Source: Clostridia bacterium
GTDB lineage: Bacteria > Bacillota > Clostridia > Oscillospirales > QAKW01
Assembly: GCA_017464525.1 (NCBI GenBank)
Contig: JAFTZM010000021.1
Coordinates: forward strand, 17,446 to 81,445
Direction: 5' to 3'
DNA: 64,000 nucleotides
Part shown: in pieces, positions 43,354 to 51,386 of the stretch
Position numbering within the stretch: the stretch's first letter is position 1
Layout of the letters: each line of letters starts with the position of its first letter
The notes under the pieces: generated by a model
Databases searched by the model: none
The model's input: the letters and a program-made list of their open reading frames with translations, nothing else
What the model was told of the DNA's origin: nothing
Made by a program: the position numbers and the translations under genes

Positions 43354-44070
43354 ATGAATGTTATACGCTACTACCTCCTTTATCACCCCACGCTGGCAAA
43401 GCTTTTAAGAAAACTTGCCGGCAAGATCCATTATGCCAACGGCTATGTGACCCTGCCCCCGCCCCTCAAGCCGGAGGAGGAGCAGGCGTACATCCGGGCG
43501 TTGGATCAGGGGGAGCAATATGCGGTGCAGAAGCTGATCGAGCACAATCTGCGGCTGGTGGTCTACATCGCCAAGCGGTTTGAGAACACCGGCATTGCTG
43601 CCGACGACCTGATCTCCATCGGCTCCATCGGGCTGATCAAAGCCATCAACACCTTCCGCTCGGATAAAAACATCAAATTGGCCACCTACGCCTCCCGGTG
43701 CATCGAAAATGAAATTTTAATGTATCTTCGGAAGAACCACGGCCAGAAGGCGGAGGTCTCGCTGGATGAGCCCCTGAACATTGATTGGGACGGAAATGAG
43801 CTGCTGCTATCGGATATTTTGGGCACCGATGCAGACAGTGTCTCCCGCAATTTGGAGGAGGACATTGAAAAGCAGATCCTTCATGCCGCTCTGGAGCGGA
43901 TCCCCTTGCGGGAACGGATGATCATGGAGATGCGGTTCGGCTTGGGCGGCTACCGGGAGATGACCCAGAAGGAGGTGGCGGATATTTTAGGGATCTCCCA
44001 ATCCTATATCTCCCGGCTGGAAAAGAAGATCATCACCCGGTTGAAGCGGGAGATCGAAAAGAGTTTATAA
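43354..44070 (+). CDS. sigE: Sporulation sigma factor sigma-E
   Basis: Sigma-E (238 residues) directs early mother-cell transcription in sporulation. The N-terminal pro-like segment ([31 protein letters not shown]) would be removed by SpoIIGA. Region 2 contains [16 protein letters not shown] and [15 protein letters not shown] and [19 protein letters not shown]. The segment [25 protein letters not shown] is the sigma-E/K hallmark. Region 4 ends [30 protein letters not shown]. Proximity to spoIIGA identifies it as sigma-E rather than sigma-K. AAAGGA at 43338-43343 serves the ATG at 43354 (or the adjoining TTG). sigG does not follow. Confidence 0.95.
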   Translation: MNVIRYYLLYHPTLAKLLRKLAGKIHYANGYVTLPPPLKPEEEQAYIRALDQGEQYAVQKLIEHNLRLVVYIAKRFENTGIAADDLISIGSIGLIKAINTFRSDKNIKLATYASRCIENEILMYLRKNHGQKAEVSLDEPLNIDWDGNELLLSDILGTDADSVSRNLEEDIEKQILHAALERIPLRERMIMEMRFGLGGYREMTQKEVADILGISQSYISRLEKKIITRLKREIEKSL

Positions 44071-44097
44071 AAATTGCCCGTGAATGTAAATTACCCA

Positions 44098-44126
44098 TTG
44101 ACAATTCGATTTTTCGGGTGTATAAT
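44098..44126 (+). promoter_or_regulatory. tRNA-Val promoter
   Basis: TTGACA (44098-44103), 17 bp, TATAAT (44121-44126): perfect consensus, 13 bp before the tRNA. Confidence 0.92.
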
Positions 44127-44139
44127 ACATTCACGACAT

Positions 44140-44216
44140 GGAGGTATAGCACAGCTGGTTAGAGCACTTCGTTCACATCGAAGGGGTCGTAGGTTCGAAT
44201 CCTACTATCTCCACCA
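44140..44216 (+). tRNA. tRNA-Val (anticodon CAC)
   Basis: This 77-nt sequence folds into a complete cloverleaf. The acceptor GGAGGTA pairs with TATCTCC (one G-T). The anticodon stem-loop is CTTCG-TTCACAT-CGAAG, giving CAC, which reads GTG valine codons. The T arm has GTAGG-TTCGAAT-CCTAC. The 3' CCA is encoded (44214-44216). Confidence 0.96.
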
Positions 44217-44221
44217 ATCGC

Positions 44222-44257
44222 AAAGCCGCATTCGTAAGAATGCGGCTTTGATTTTTT
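44222..44257 (+). terminator. tRNA-Val terminator
   Basis: AAAGCCGCATTC-GTAA-GAATGCGGCTTT followed by GATTTTTT. Confidence 0.92.
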
Positions 44258-44273
44258 ATAGGGGAAATTTGCT

Positions 44274-45119
44274 ATGATGCTCAGAACAAAGCTGCTGCTT
44301 TTCTGCAACCGATTCTTCAAGGCGCCGGTGCACCCCTTCAATCTGCAGAACGAAGGGGTCATGACCTATGCGGAATGGCAGTTTCAAAAGGGCGAGGACA
44401 CCATCGCCCTCTACTTAAAGAAATACACCACTGAGGAAATGTTCCGGGATAAGGTGGTGGTGGATATCGGCTGCGGCGCCGCCGGGAAATCCCTCTATTA
44501 CGCCTCCTGCGGGGCAAAAGAGGTCATCGGTGTGGATATCCTGGAAAAATACCGGGAGGAAGCGGAAGGGCTGGCGAAAAAGCTGGATCTGCAGGATCAT
44601 TTCCGGTTCATTGCCACCGATGCCACCCGTCTGCCCTTTGAGGAGAGCAGCATTGATACCATCATCATGAACGATGCCATGGAGCACGTGGAGGAGCCGG
44701 AGGCCATCCTCACCGAGGCGCTGCGGGTCTTGAAGCCAGGGGGACGCTTATATGTGAACTTCCCGCCTTACAACCACCCCTTCGGTGCCCATTTGAAGGA
44801 TGCCATTTACATTCCTTGGGTGCATCTTTTCTTCAGCGAAAAGGTGCAGATCGAGGCCTACAAGCATCTGGTACGGCCGTTGCCGGACGGCGAGGAGCGG
44901 ATCAAATTCCGCATCTCCGCCCGGGAGGACGGCACCGAATATTTTTCATACCTCAATCATATGTCCACCAAGCGGTTCAATCGGATCCTGAAAAAACTAA
45001 ACCTCTCCCCCGCTTATTACAGCCATGAGCCCCTGCGCCCCATTTTCAGGGCGGTGCGGAACTGGCCGGTCTGCAATGAGCTGTTTTTGAAGATGGTGGT
45101 CTGTGTTCTGGAAAAATAA
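44274..45119 (+). CDS. Class I SAM-dependent methyltransferase
   Basis: This 281-residue methyltransferase has the Rossmann SAM site VVVDIGCGAAGKSLYYASCGAKEVIGVDI (motif I and II), DATRLPFEESSIDTIIMNDAMEHVEEPEAIL (motif IV region) and EALRVLKPGGRLYVNFPPY. A C-terminal extension from about residue 170 (WVHLFFSEKVQIEAYKHLV) is seen in sugar or lipid O-methyltransferases, but the substrate is unknown. Two ATGs lie in tandem at 44274 and 44277. It is bounded by the tRNA terminator and its own terminator, and no clear promoter is visible, so read-through from the tRNA is possible. Confidence 0.85.
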   Translation: MMLRTKLLLFCNRFFKAPVHPFNLQNEGVMTYAEWQFQKGEDTIALYLKKYTTEEMFRDKVVVDIGCGAAGKSLYYASCGAKEVIGVDILEKYREEAEGLAKKLDLQDHFRFIATDATRLPFEESSIDTIIMNDAMEHVEEPEAILTEALRVLKPGGRLYVNFPPYNHPFGAHLKDAIYIPWVHLFFSEKVQIEAYKHLVRPLPDGEERIKFRISAREDGTEYFSYLNHMSTKRFNRILKKLNLSPAYYSHEPLRPIFRAVRNWPVCNELFLKMVVCVLEK

Positions 45120-45120
45120 C

Positions 45121-45151
45121 AAATGCGGCATCACGCCGCATTTAATTTTTT
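45121..45151 (+). terminator. Methyltransferase terminator
   Basis: AAATGCGGC/GCCGCATTT with a 5-nt loop, followed by AATTTTTT. Confidence 0.88.
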
Positions 45152-45172
45152 CAAAAAGGATCCTTTTATACG

Positions 45173-45201
45173 TTGCAAAGGAGTAGGATTTCATTTAAAA
45201 T
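45173..45201 (+). promoter_or_regulatory. Promoter of the EamA-like transporter
   Basis: TTGCAA (45173-45178), 17 bp, TAAAAT (45196-45201), 19 bp before the ATG. Confidence 0.72.
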
Positions 45202-45220
45202 AATAGCAAGGAGTGAGATT

Positions 45221-46102
45221 ATGGATATTCTTCTTATTTTTATTATTATTTTAATGTATAGCTTTCAAACGCTGTTCCAGACCTATTTCACCAAGGCCTA
45301 TCCCGGCCGGGGGGAACTGGTCACTCCCATCTTCTGCGTTTTGGAAAGTGTGGCCATCGTACTGATCACCTTATGCTTTATCGGCTTTGGTTTTCAGGCG
45401 TCCTGGCCAACGATCGTCATCGGTGTGGTGAATGGGGCTCTCCTTTTCGGATACAACCACACCCTGATGAAGGCCAGCACCAAGGGCTCCTACGCCTTTA
45501 TGAATGTAATGATGATCTCCGGAGATATTCTGGTACCCATGGCATATGTGAGCCTCTTTTTGAAGGTACTGCCCACCTGGTATCAGTTCATCGCCATCGG
45601 CACCATGCTGCTCTCCTTTCTGCTGATGAATCTGGAGGACATCAAGCTGAAGGGCACGCCAGCGGTCTATTACATCCTCTGCGCCCTGCTTTTCCTCTTC
45701 AACGGCCTTTACGGAACCATGCTGAAGGTGCAGGAGCAGGTGAAGGTGGAGGAAAACAAGGAGATGATCATCATCACCTTCGGGCTGATGGGGATCCTTG
45801 CGGCGGTGCAGCTCTTTGCTAAGGAGAAAAAAGCCGCCCTTGCAGGCTTTCAAATGAACAAAAAGAGTGTATTCTGGCTGGTTCTTTGCCTGCTCAGCGC
45901 CGCTTTAGCCATCAATGGTATGGTGATGGTGGTTGCCCGGGTGGAGAACACGGCGGTACTCTACGCCCTGCTGAACGGCGGAGTGCTGGTGGTTTCGGCC
46001 ATTTACTCCATCCTGCTTTTCAAGGAAAAGCCTACCCCCCTGAAGATCGCCGGAATCCTGCTGGCGGCAGGCTCTATGGTGGTTTTGGGATTGCCTACAT
46101 AA
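45221..46102 (+). CDS. DMT-superfamily (EamA-like) transporter
   Basis: This 293-residue integral membrane protein has about ten hydrophobic helices in two repeats, the plan of drug/metabolite transporters. The second half has LNGGVLVVSAIYSILLFKEKPTPLKIAGILLAAGSMVVLGL, the typical EamA C-terminal pattern. The start at 45221 follows AAGGAGTGAG; the frame is open 16 codons upstream, but those overlie the promoter. The substrate is unknown. Its terminator now lies about 280 bp away because an inverted-repeat element separates them. Confidence 0.85.
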   Translation: MDILLIFIIILMYSFQTLFQTYFTKAYPGRGELVTPIFCVLESVAIVLITLCFIGFGFQASWPTIVIGVVNGALLFGYNHTLMKASTKGSYAFMNVMMISGDILVPMAYVSLFLKVLPTWYQFIAIGTMLLSFLLMNLEDIKLKGTPAVYYILCALLFLFNGLYGTMLKVQEQVKVEENKEMIIITFGLMGILAAVQLFAKEKKAALAGFQMNKKSVFWLVLCLLSAALAINGMVMVVARVENTAVLYALLNGGVLVVSAIYSILLFKEKPTPLKIAGILLAAGSMVVLGLPT

Positions 46103-46104
46103 AA

Positions 46105-46382
46105 TTAGCCAAAGCATTGATACTTAAACCGGATTTTGGAACACGTATTTTCCGCTGAGGCTTTGTTGAAATACTCGCAAATCCGCCAGGATTTGCTCCG
46201 TTTTGCGCCGTGCCACCAAAAAATCCGTTGTTACAAAATTCTGCGACCTGAAAGGTGCGGTTTTTTGAATGATTTTTGGCGAAGCAGAGCGAATAAGACT
46301 GGCGCCTATTGGCGACAATGAACTGAAAAAGCATCGAAAAACCGCCCTTTCAGGCCGATTCAAGTATCAATGCTTTGGCTAA
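46105..46382. mobile_element. MITE-like element (278 bp) after the transporter gene
   Basis: Terminal inverted repeats of 21 bp (TTAGCCAAAGCATTGATACT... at 46105-46125; complement at 46362-46382) bound the element. Subterminal inverted copies of a CCTGAAAGG(G/T)GCGGTTTTT motif face each other (near 46250 and 46340-46355). Short ORFs on both strands look like chance. It begins 2 bp after the transporter stop and ends at the first base pairs of a terminator. It is not obviously similar to the element at 43.2 kb. Confidence 0.65.
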
Positions 46383-46405
46383 GGTGCCTTTTGGGCACCT
46401 TTTTT
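46381..46405 (+). terminator. Terminator displaced from the transporter gene
   Basis: AAGGTGCC/GGCACCTT with a TTTTG loop and TTTTTT tail. Probably the original transporter terminator, now beyond the inserted element. Confidence 0.85.
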
Positions 46406-46406
46406 A

Positions 46407-46459
46407 TTGACAAATTTTCATTTATACGTTATACTATATAAAAATGAGAATCATTCTCA
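46407..46459 (+). promoter_or_regulatory. Promoter and Fur/Zur-type operator of the zinc operon
   Basis: TTGACA (46407-46412), 17 bp, TATACT (46430-46435), then TGAGAAT-C-ATTCTCA (46445-46459), a perfect 7-1-7 palindrome of the Fur-family type directly over the predicted start site. Autoregulation by the first gene product is expected. Confidence 0.88.
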
Positions 46460-46475
46460 AATTGGAGGTGAAAGT

Positions 46476-46880
46476 ATGGCAGGGTATCAGACCAAGCACC
46501 GGAGGCAGGTACTGAGCTTTCTGGCCCAAAATCCGGAGCAGAGCTACACCGCCGAGGAATTAGCGGCGGCGCTGGCCATAGAATACGGCGGCGAGGCGCC
46601 GGGCAAAAGCACCGTTTACCGGCTGGTAGGTAAGTTGGCGCAGGAGGAGCAGATCCGGCGATTTGAGCCGGAGGGGGTGCATCTCTCCTATTACCAGATC
46701 AACAGCTGCCATGATCATCTGCATTTAAAATGCACCGATTGCGGCAAGCTGATCCACATGAAGGAAAGTGCCAGCGAGCAGCTGCTGCGGGAGATCCTGC
46801 AGAGCAACGGCTTTTCGGTCAACGAGCACCAGACGGTTTTATACGGGCGGTGCAATCATTGCAAAGGGAGTATTTCATGA
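46476..46880 (+). CDS. zur: Fur-family metalloregulator, probably Zur
   Basis: This 134-residue Fur-family repressor has a winged-helix N-terminus (TKHRRQVLSFLAQNPEQSYTAEELAAALA...STVYRLVGKLAQEEQIRRF) and a C-terminal dimerisation domain with the HDHLHLKCTDC and GRCNHC pairs that form the structural Cys4 zinc site. It is the first gene of an operon encoding a complete zinc ABC importer, hence Zur; Fur or PerR cannot be fully excluded from sequence. The ATG at 46476 follows GGAGG. The operator lies at the promoter, so the operon should be derepressed when zinc is scarce. Confidence 0.85.
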   Translation: MAGYQTKHRRQVLSFLAQNPEQSYTAEELAAALAIEYGGEAPGKSTVYRLVGKLAQEEQIRRFEPEGVHLSYYQINSCHDHLHLKCTDCGKLIHMKESASEQLLREILQSNGFSVNEHQTVLYGRCNHCKGSIS

Positions 46881-47839
46881 TGAAAAAAATTGTTTGTTTG
46901 TTTTTAGTCTGCCTGCTGTTGCTGGGCGTTACCGGATGCGGCACTGCGCCGGAAGATAGCGAGAAGATCCAGGTGATCTGCACCGTTTTTCCCCAATACG
47001 ATTGGGTGCGTAGCATCATCGGGGAGGATAACAAAAATGTGGAGTTGACCCTGCTGATGGATAACGGGGCGGATCTGCACAATTACCAGGCCACCGTTTC
47101 CGATCTGATGGCCATTGCCGCCTGCGATCTCTTCATTTATGTGGGGGGCGAATCGGATTCTTGGGTAGCAGATGCTCTGCAGAATCCCACCAACCCGGAG
47201 CGGAAGACGCTGGCGCTGCTGGATGTGGTGGAGCCTTTGGAAAACATCTCCGTCAACGGCGAGGAGGAGCACCACCACGAAGAAGAGGAAGAGCATGAGC
47301 ATTTATACGATGAGCACGTTTGGCTCTCCTTAAAGAATGCCGATAAGCTGGTGGAGCATATTGCCGCCTATTTGGGCGAGGTAGATCCCGAGCGCAAGGA
47401 GACCTACCGGGCCAATGGCATCGCCTACCGGGAGAAGCTGCAGGAGCTGGAGGGGCGGTACCGGGAATGTGTTGATACCGGCAAGCGAAAGACCATGGTA
47501 TTTGCCGACCGGTTCCCCTTCCGTTATTTAGCCAACGATTACGGTCTGGAATGTTATGCCGCCTTTTCCGGCTGCTCGGCAGAGACAGAGGCCAGCTTTG
47601 CCACCCTCTCCTTCCTGACAGAGAAGGTCAACGAACATGATCTGCCGGCGGTGCTGGTCATTGAGACCTCCGACCGATCCATCGCCAAAACGGTGATCGC
47701 CAACAGCGAGAGCAAAGATCAGCAGATCTTAGTGGTGGATTCCCTGCAATCGGTGACCCAAGCCCGGATCGACAGCGGAGAGACCTATCTTTCCATTATG
47801 GAAAATAATCTGCTTGTTTTAAAGCAGGCATTAAATTGA
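46877..47839 (+). CDS. znuA: Zinc ABC transporter substrate-binding lipoprotein
   Basis: ZnuA-like cluster A-I solute-binding protein, 320 residues, with a lipoprotein signal (MMKKIVCLFLVCLLLLGVTGCG). It begins the mature domain with VICTVFPQYDWVRSIIG. Metal-ligand His residues lie in ADLHNYQ and DEHVWLS. An acidic/His-rich loop (EEEHHHEEEEEHEH, about residue 133) is the mark of zinc rather than manganese binders. FADRFPFRYLANDYGL supplies a further ligand region. It overlaps the zur stop by 4 bp and precedes the ATPase. Confidence 0.93.
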   Translation: MMKKIVCLFLVCLLLLGVTGCGTAPEDSEKIQVICTVFPQYDWVRSIIGEDNKNVELTLLMDNGADLHNYQATVSDLMAIAACDLFIYVGGESDSWVADALQNPTNPERKTLALLDVVEPLENISVNGEEEHHHEEEEEHEHLYDEHVWLSLKNADKLVEHIAAYLGEVDPERKETYRANGIAYREKLQELEGRYRECVDTGKRKTMVFADRFPFRYLANDYGLECYAAFSGCSAETEASFATLSFLTEKVNEHDLPAVLVIETSDRSIAKTVIANSESKDQQILVVDSLQSVTQARIDSGETYLSIMENNLLVLKQALN

Positions 47840-47850
47840 GGTGAAAACAG

Positions 47851-48564
47851 ATGGCACAATTGATTTGCAAGGAGCTGGCGCTGGGCTACGACGGTAAGAC
47901 GGTAGCCGAGCACATCAGCTTTCAGGTAAACAAGGGGGATTATCTTTGCATTGTTGGGGAAAACGGCTCCGGTAAGAGCACCCTGGTAAAGACCCTCCTG
48001 CATTTAAAAAAGCCCCTTTCCGGAACCATGGAGTTCGGAGACGGGCTGACCCAGAAAATGATCGGCTATCTGCCCCAGCAGACGGTGGTGCAGCGGGACT
48101 TCCCCGCTTCTGTGAAGGAGATCGTTCTTTCCGGCTGCCTGAACCGGGGCGGGTTTCGCCCTTTTTACAGCAAGGAGGAAAAGGAGCTGGCTCGGGAGAC
48201 CATGGAAAAGATGGGCATCACCCATCTGGCCAACCGGTGCTACCGGGAGCTTTCCGGAGGTCAGCAGCAGCGGGTACTGCTGGCGCGGGCCCTTTGCGCC
48301 ACCCGGGAGGTTCTGCTGCTGGATGAGCCGGTGGCAGGGCTGGACCCCAAGGTGACCAAGGAGATGTATGAGTTGATCGCCCGGCTCAACCGGGAGGACG
48401 GCATTACCATTATCATGGTCTCCCATGATATTGCAGCGGCTATCCGCTATGCATCCCACATCCTACACGTCAGCCGGGAGCCTTTATTCTTCGGACCCAC
48501 AGAGGATTACTTAAAAACGCCGACCGGCAAAGCCTTTGCCGAGATGGGAGGTGAGCAGGAATGA
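47851..48564 (+). CDS. znuC: Zinc ABC transporter ATP-binding protein
   Basis: This 237-residue ABC ATPase has Walker A VGENGSGKSTLVK, Q-loop YLPQQ, signature LSGGQQQRVLLARAL, Walker B EVLLLDEP and the switch His in VSHD. It powers uptake by the adjacent ZnuB permease. The RBS GAGGTG lies 10 bp before the ATG; the stop overlaps znuB by 4 bp. Confidence 0.94.
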   Translation: MAQLICKELALGYDGKTVAEHISFQVNKGDYLCIVGENGSGKSTLVKTLLHLKKPLSGTMEFGDGLTQKMIGYLPQQTVVQRDFPASVKEIVLSGCLNRGGFRPFYSKEEKELARETMEKMGITHLANRCYRELSGGQQQRVLLARALCATREVLLLDEPVAGLDPKVTKEMYELIARLNREDGITIIMVSHDIAAAIRYASHILHVSREPLFFGPTEDYLKTPTGKAFAEMGGEQE

Positions 48565-49400
48565 ATCAGCTCCTATACTTCTTTTCCTTCCCCAATGTGC
48601 AATATGCGCTGATCGTGGGGGTTCTGATCGCCCTTTGCTCCTCCCTGCTGGGAGTAACACTGGTATTAAAGCGGTTCTCCTTCATCGGGGACGGTCTTTC
48701 CCATGTAGCCTTCGGGGCGCTGGCTATTGCCATGGTACTGAAGCTGACCAATGATATGTTGATCGTACTACCCATTACGGTGGTGACCGCCATTCTGCTC
48801 CTGCGCACCGGCCAGAATGCCAAGATCAAGGGAGACGCCTCCCTGGCCATGCTTTCGGTGGGGGCTCTGGCGCTGGGGTATCTCATTATCAATATGTTTG
48901 CTAAATCTGCCAACATCTCCGGGGATGTCTGCAGCACCCTTTTCGGCTCCACCTCCATCCTGACCCTCAGTTCGGCGGATGTGTGGATCTGCGGCATTAT
49001 GTCGGTTCTGGTGATCGTGCTCTTCCTGGTGTTCTACCGGCAGATCTTTGCGGTGACCTTCGATGAAAACTTTGCCACCGCCACCGGCGTGCGGGCTAAT
49101 CTTTACAATCTGCTCATCGCTGTCATCACCGCTTTGGTGATCGTGGTGGCCATGAACCTGGTGGGATCCTTGCTGATCTCTGCGCTGGTCATCTTCCCCG
49201 CTCTTTCGGCCATGCGGGTGTTCAAGAACTTCAAGGCGGTCATCCTTTGCTCGGCGGTCATCTCTACCGTAGCCGCATTTTTGGGGATCGTGCTTTCCAT
49301 GATCGGCAAGGGAGCCCCGGTGGGTTCCGCTATTGTTGCCGTAAATATTGTTGTATTCCTGATCTTCAGCCTGATCGGGAGAATCAGAGGAGGTAAATAA
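48561..49400 (+). CDS. znuB: Zinc ABC transporter permease
   Basis: This 279-residue ABC-3 family permease has about eight transmembrane helices. It starts with the family segment NVQYALIVGVLIALCSSLLGVTLVLKRFSFIGDGLSHVAFGALAIAM and has FDENFATATGVRANLYNLLIA and VAMNLVGSLLISALVIFPALSAMRV. It forms the membrane channel with ZnuC and receives zinc from ZnuA. It is the fourth gene of the zinc operon. Confidence 0.94.
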   Translation: MNQLLYFFSFPNVQYALIVGVLIALCSSLLGVTLVLKRFSFIGDGLSHVAFGALAIAMVLKLTNDMLIVLPITVVTAILLLRTGQNAKIKGDASLAMLSVGALALGYLIINMFAKSANISGDVCSTLFGSTSILTLSSADVWICGIMSVLVIVLFLVFYRQIFAVTFDENFATATGVRANLYNLLIAVITALVIVVAMNLVGSLLISALVIFPALSAMRVFKNFKAVILCSAVISTVAAFLGIVLSMIGKGAPVGSAIVAVNIVVFLIFSLIGRIRGGK

Positions 49401-49401
49401 G

Positions 49402-49833
49402 ATGAAAAAAATCGTTGCTTTCATGTTGGTTGCCGTAATGCTGGTCGCTATGGCCGGCTGCGGCGGTAATTCTTCCGGGGTGGATGTAAATCTGGTGGTC
49501 GATGATGTGATCAGCCCCATGGCCGTCTACTCCCTGGCGGCGGCGGTAGCGCAAGATCCCGACGGCTACAGCGGCAAGACGGTGCAGGCCGAAGGTGCTC
49601 TGCTGGAGGATGCGACCAGCGCCACCGGCTACTACATCGAGGTCGCCGACAACACCGGCTGCTGCTACCAGAATTTTGCCTTCCGGATGAAGGACAAAAA
49701 AACCGAACTGCCGGAGGCCAACACCATCATTCTTATAAAGGGAACCTTTAAGGCAGAGACCGCTCCCTCCGGCGCCAAGGTGCTGGTGATCGAAGCAGAT
49801 TCCTTAGAGAACAGAGAATATTTATATCAGTAA
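49402..49833 (+). CDS. Small lipoprotein at the end of the zinc operon
   Basis: This 143-residue lipoprotein has a signal peptide ending AMAGCGG. The mature domain (about 25-143) has alternating beta-strand stretches (KTVQAEGALL, GYYIEVADN, NTIILIKGTFKAE, AKVLVIEADSLE) that suggest an OB-like fold; a CC pair and few His residues argue against a classic zinc chaperone. It starts 1 bp after the znuB stop behind AGAGGAGG and ends the operon, so it is probably made under zinc limitation. I do not recognise the family. A membrane-surface accessory role in zinc uptake is inferred from position only. Confidence 0.75.
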   Translation: MKKIVAFMLVAVMLVAMAGCGGNSSGVDVNLVVDDVISPMAVYSLAAAVAQDPDGYSGKTVQAEGALLEDATSATGYYIEVADNTGCCYQNFAFRMKDKKTELPEANTIILIKGTFKAETAPSGAKVLVIEADSLENREYLYQ

Positions 49834-49840
49834 AAAGTAA

Positions 49841-49867
49841 AAGCCGCAAGTTAAACTTGCGGCTTTT
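49841..49867. terminator. Shared terminator of zinc operon and AI-2E gene
   Basis: AAGCCGCAAG/CTTGCGGCTT stem, T-runs on both sides. The last codons and stop of the convergent AI-2E-family gene lie inside it. Confidence 0.9.
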
Positions 49868-50972
49868 CTTTGTTGAGATCATTACGGAGGAGCTGCCAGA
49901 GGGTGGCAGTAAGGGGAACGGCCAGGAGCATTCCCAGCACGCCCATGACGCCACCGCCCACGGTAACAGCGGCCAGCACCCAAAGGGCGGGCAGGCCGAT
50001 GGAGCTCCCCACCACCCGGGGATAAATCAGGTTGCCCTCCAGCTGCTGGAGGATCACCAGGAACACCAGGAAAACAATAGCCTTCACGGGAGAAATGGTG
50101 AGGATCAGGAAGGCTCCCACACCGCCGCCGATATAGGCACCGGCCACCGGAATCAGGGCGGTAACAGCGATGAGGGCAGCGATCATCGGCGCATAGGGCA
50201 GCCGCAGGATCCACATTCCCAGCACGCAGAGGACACCCAAGATCGCCGCTTCGGTGCACTGGCCCACGATATAGCGGGAAAAGCAATCATTGAGGATACC
50301 CACGCCGTAGTAGAGCTTACCGGTGATTTTTTCCGGCAGGTAGCGGTTCAGCACCCGCTTGATCTGGCGGCCCAATGTCTTTTTAGAGAGCAGCAGATAG
50401 ATGGCAAAGATGATGGCCAGAAAGGCGGTAACGATGCCATTGAACACCGAGGAGACGGTGGAGACGATGACATTCATCACGCTACCCATCCCCGAATACA
50501 GCACATTGAAGATCTCCCCTACCCGGGATTGCCAATCAATAGACTGGAGGGTAGAAATGATATCCTGCGGCATAAATTCCAGGCCATCCAGCCAGACGAT
50601 CAGCTTGGTGATGGCGCCGGGAAGCTGAGAGATCAGCAGGGTGATACCAGAGATCAGCTGAGGCAGCACCAACCACACTACCCCCACCACAATGGCGATC
50701 AAGGTAAAAAGAGCCAAAACCAGGCAGATGGGGCTGCGGGAACGGTTCAGCCATTTCTTTTTGGCTTTGGGGAACCAGAGGCGCTCATAAAACTTCATCA
50801 GCAGGTTCAGCACATAAGCCACAGCGCCGCCGATCAGCAAGGGAGAGGCAGCCCCAAAAAGGGTCAACGCAAATTCGGAAACAGCAGGCCAATAATGGAT
50901 ACAGAGGTAAAGCACGAAAATGGCGATACAGATCCTGATCAAATTTTTACGGTCTAACTTCAAAAAAACCAC
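49851..50972 (-). CDS. AI-2E-family transporter (PerM-like)
   Basis: This 373-residue membrane protein of the AI-2E exporter superfamily has about eight helices: two near residues 10-55, one at about 70-95, and a cluster from 155 onward with FLAIIFAIYLLLSKKTLGRQIKR and the C-terminal GGGVGAFLILTISPVKAIVFLVFLVILQQLEGNLIYPRVVGSSIGLPALWVLAAV. The LEGNLIYPRVVG motif is diagnostic. Members export AI-2 or act as Na+/H+ antiporters; the substrate here is unknown. It has its own promoter (TTGTAA-17-TATAAT). Confidence 0.92.
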   Translation of the reverse strand: MVFLKLDRKNLIRICIAIFVLYLCIHYWPAVSEFALTLFGAASPLLIGGAVAYVLNLLMKFYERLWFPKAKKKWLNRSRSPICLVLALFTLIAIVVGVVWLVLPQLISGITLLISQLPGAITKLIVWLDGLEFMPQDIISTLQSIDWQSRVGEIFNVLYSGMGSVMNVIVSTVSSVFNGIVTAFLAIIFAIYLLLSKKTLGRQIKRVLNRYLPEKITGKLYYGVGILNDCFSRYIVGQCTEAAILGVLCVLGMWILRLPYAPMIAALIAVTALIPVAGAYIGGGVGAFLILTISPVKAIVFLVFLVILQQLEGNLIYPRVVGSSIGLPALWVLAAVTVGGGVMGVLGMLLAVPLTATLWQLLRNDLNKEKPQV

Positions 50973-50985
50973 TCCTTTGCCATTT

Positions 50986-51014
50986 ATTATAGTATATAAA
51001 AGCGGTTTTTACAA
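50986..51014 (-). promoter_or_regulatory. Promoter of the AI-2E-family gene
   Basis: Minus strand TTGTAA (51009-51014), 17 bp, TATAAT (50986-50991). Confidence 0.78.
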
Positions 51015-51017
51015 TGA

Positions 51018-51386
51018 TTATTTCAATAATTCCTCACTCAGGCGCAGAATTTCGGGGGCAATACGCTCCCGTTCCTTTTTCAGTACCCGGAGATAGACAG
51101 GATAGGCCAGGCTGACCACCGCCAGGCCGAGAACGCCCAGCAGCAGGCCGGGAATGAACCAGATCCCCTCCACCACCATCACGCAGGACATCCCCCCGCC
51201 GAGGAGTAGGGCGCCGAGGATGCCCAGCACCAAGGAAAAGACGGTGGCTTTTTCCGAAACGCTGCGATCCAGCCGGCGCAGCTGCTCCATTTTATCTGCC
51301 TCCTGGGAGGCATATTTCTGGCGGATCCTTTGAATTTCAGTTTGTTCCTCGGCAGAATAAGTATAGTTAAAGGGTTTATTTTCCAT
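51018..51386 (-). CDS. Two-helix membrane protein, end of TCS operon
   Basis: This 122-residue protein has an N-terminal soluble, charged stretch (YTYSAEEQTEIQRIRQKYASQEADKMEQLRRLD, probably helical) followed by two transmembrane helices (about 50-72 and 76-97) and a charged tail. Similar small proteins are common in gut Clostridia, with no assigned role. It overlaps the preceding gene by 11 bp and has an AGGAGC site. It is the fourth gene behind a response regulator and histidine kinase, so it may be a target or partner of that signalling system. Function unknown. Confidence 0.7.
   Translation of the reverse strand: MENKPFNYTYSAEEQTEIQRIRQKYASQEADKMEQLRRLDRSVSEKATVFSLVLGILGALLLGGGMSCVMVVEGIWFIPGLLLGVLGLAVVSLAYPVYLRVLKKERERIAPEILRLSEELLK

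Noticed and set aside
46124..46363. 79-codon minus-strand ORFs inside the inverted-repeat element
   Set aside because: No RBS, and two overlapping frames cover the same repeat; they are most simply by-products of the element's sequence.
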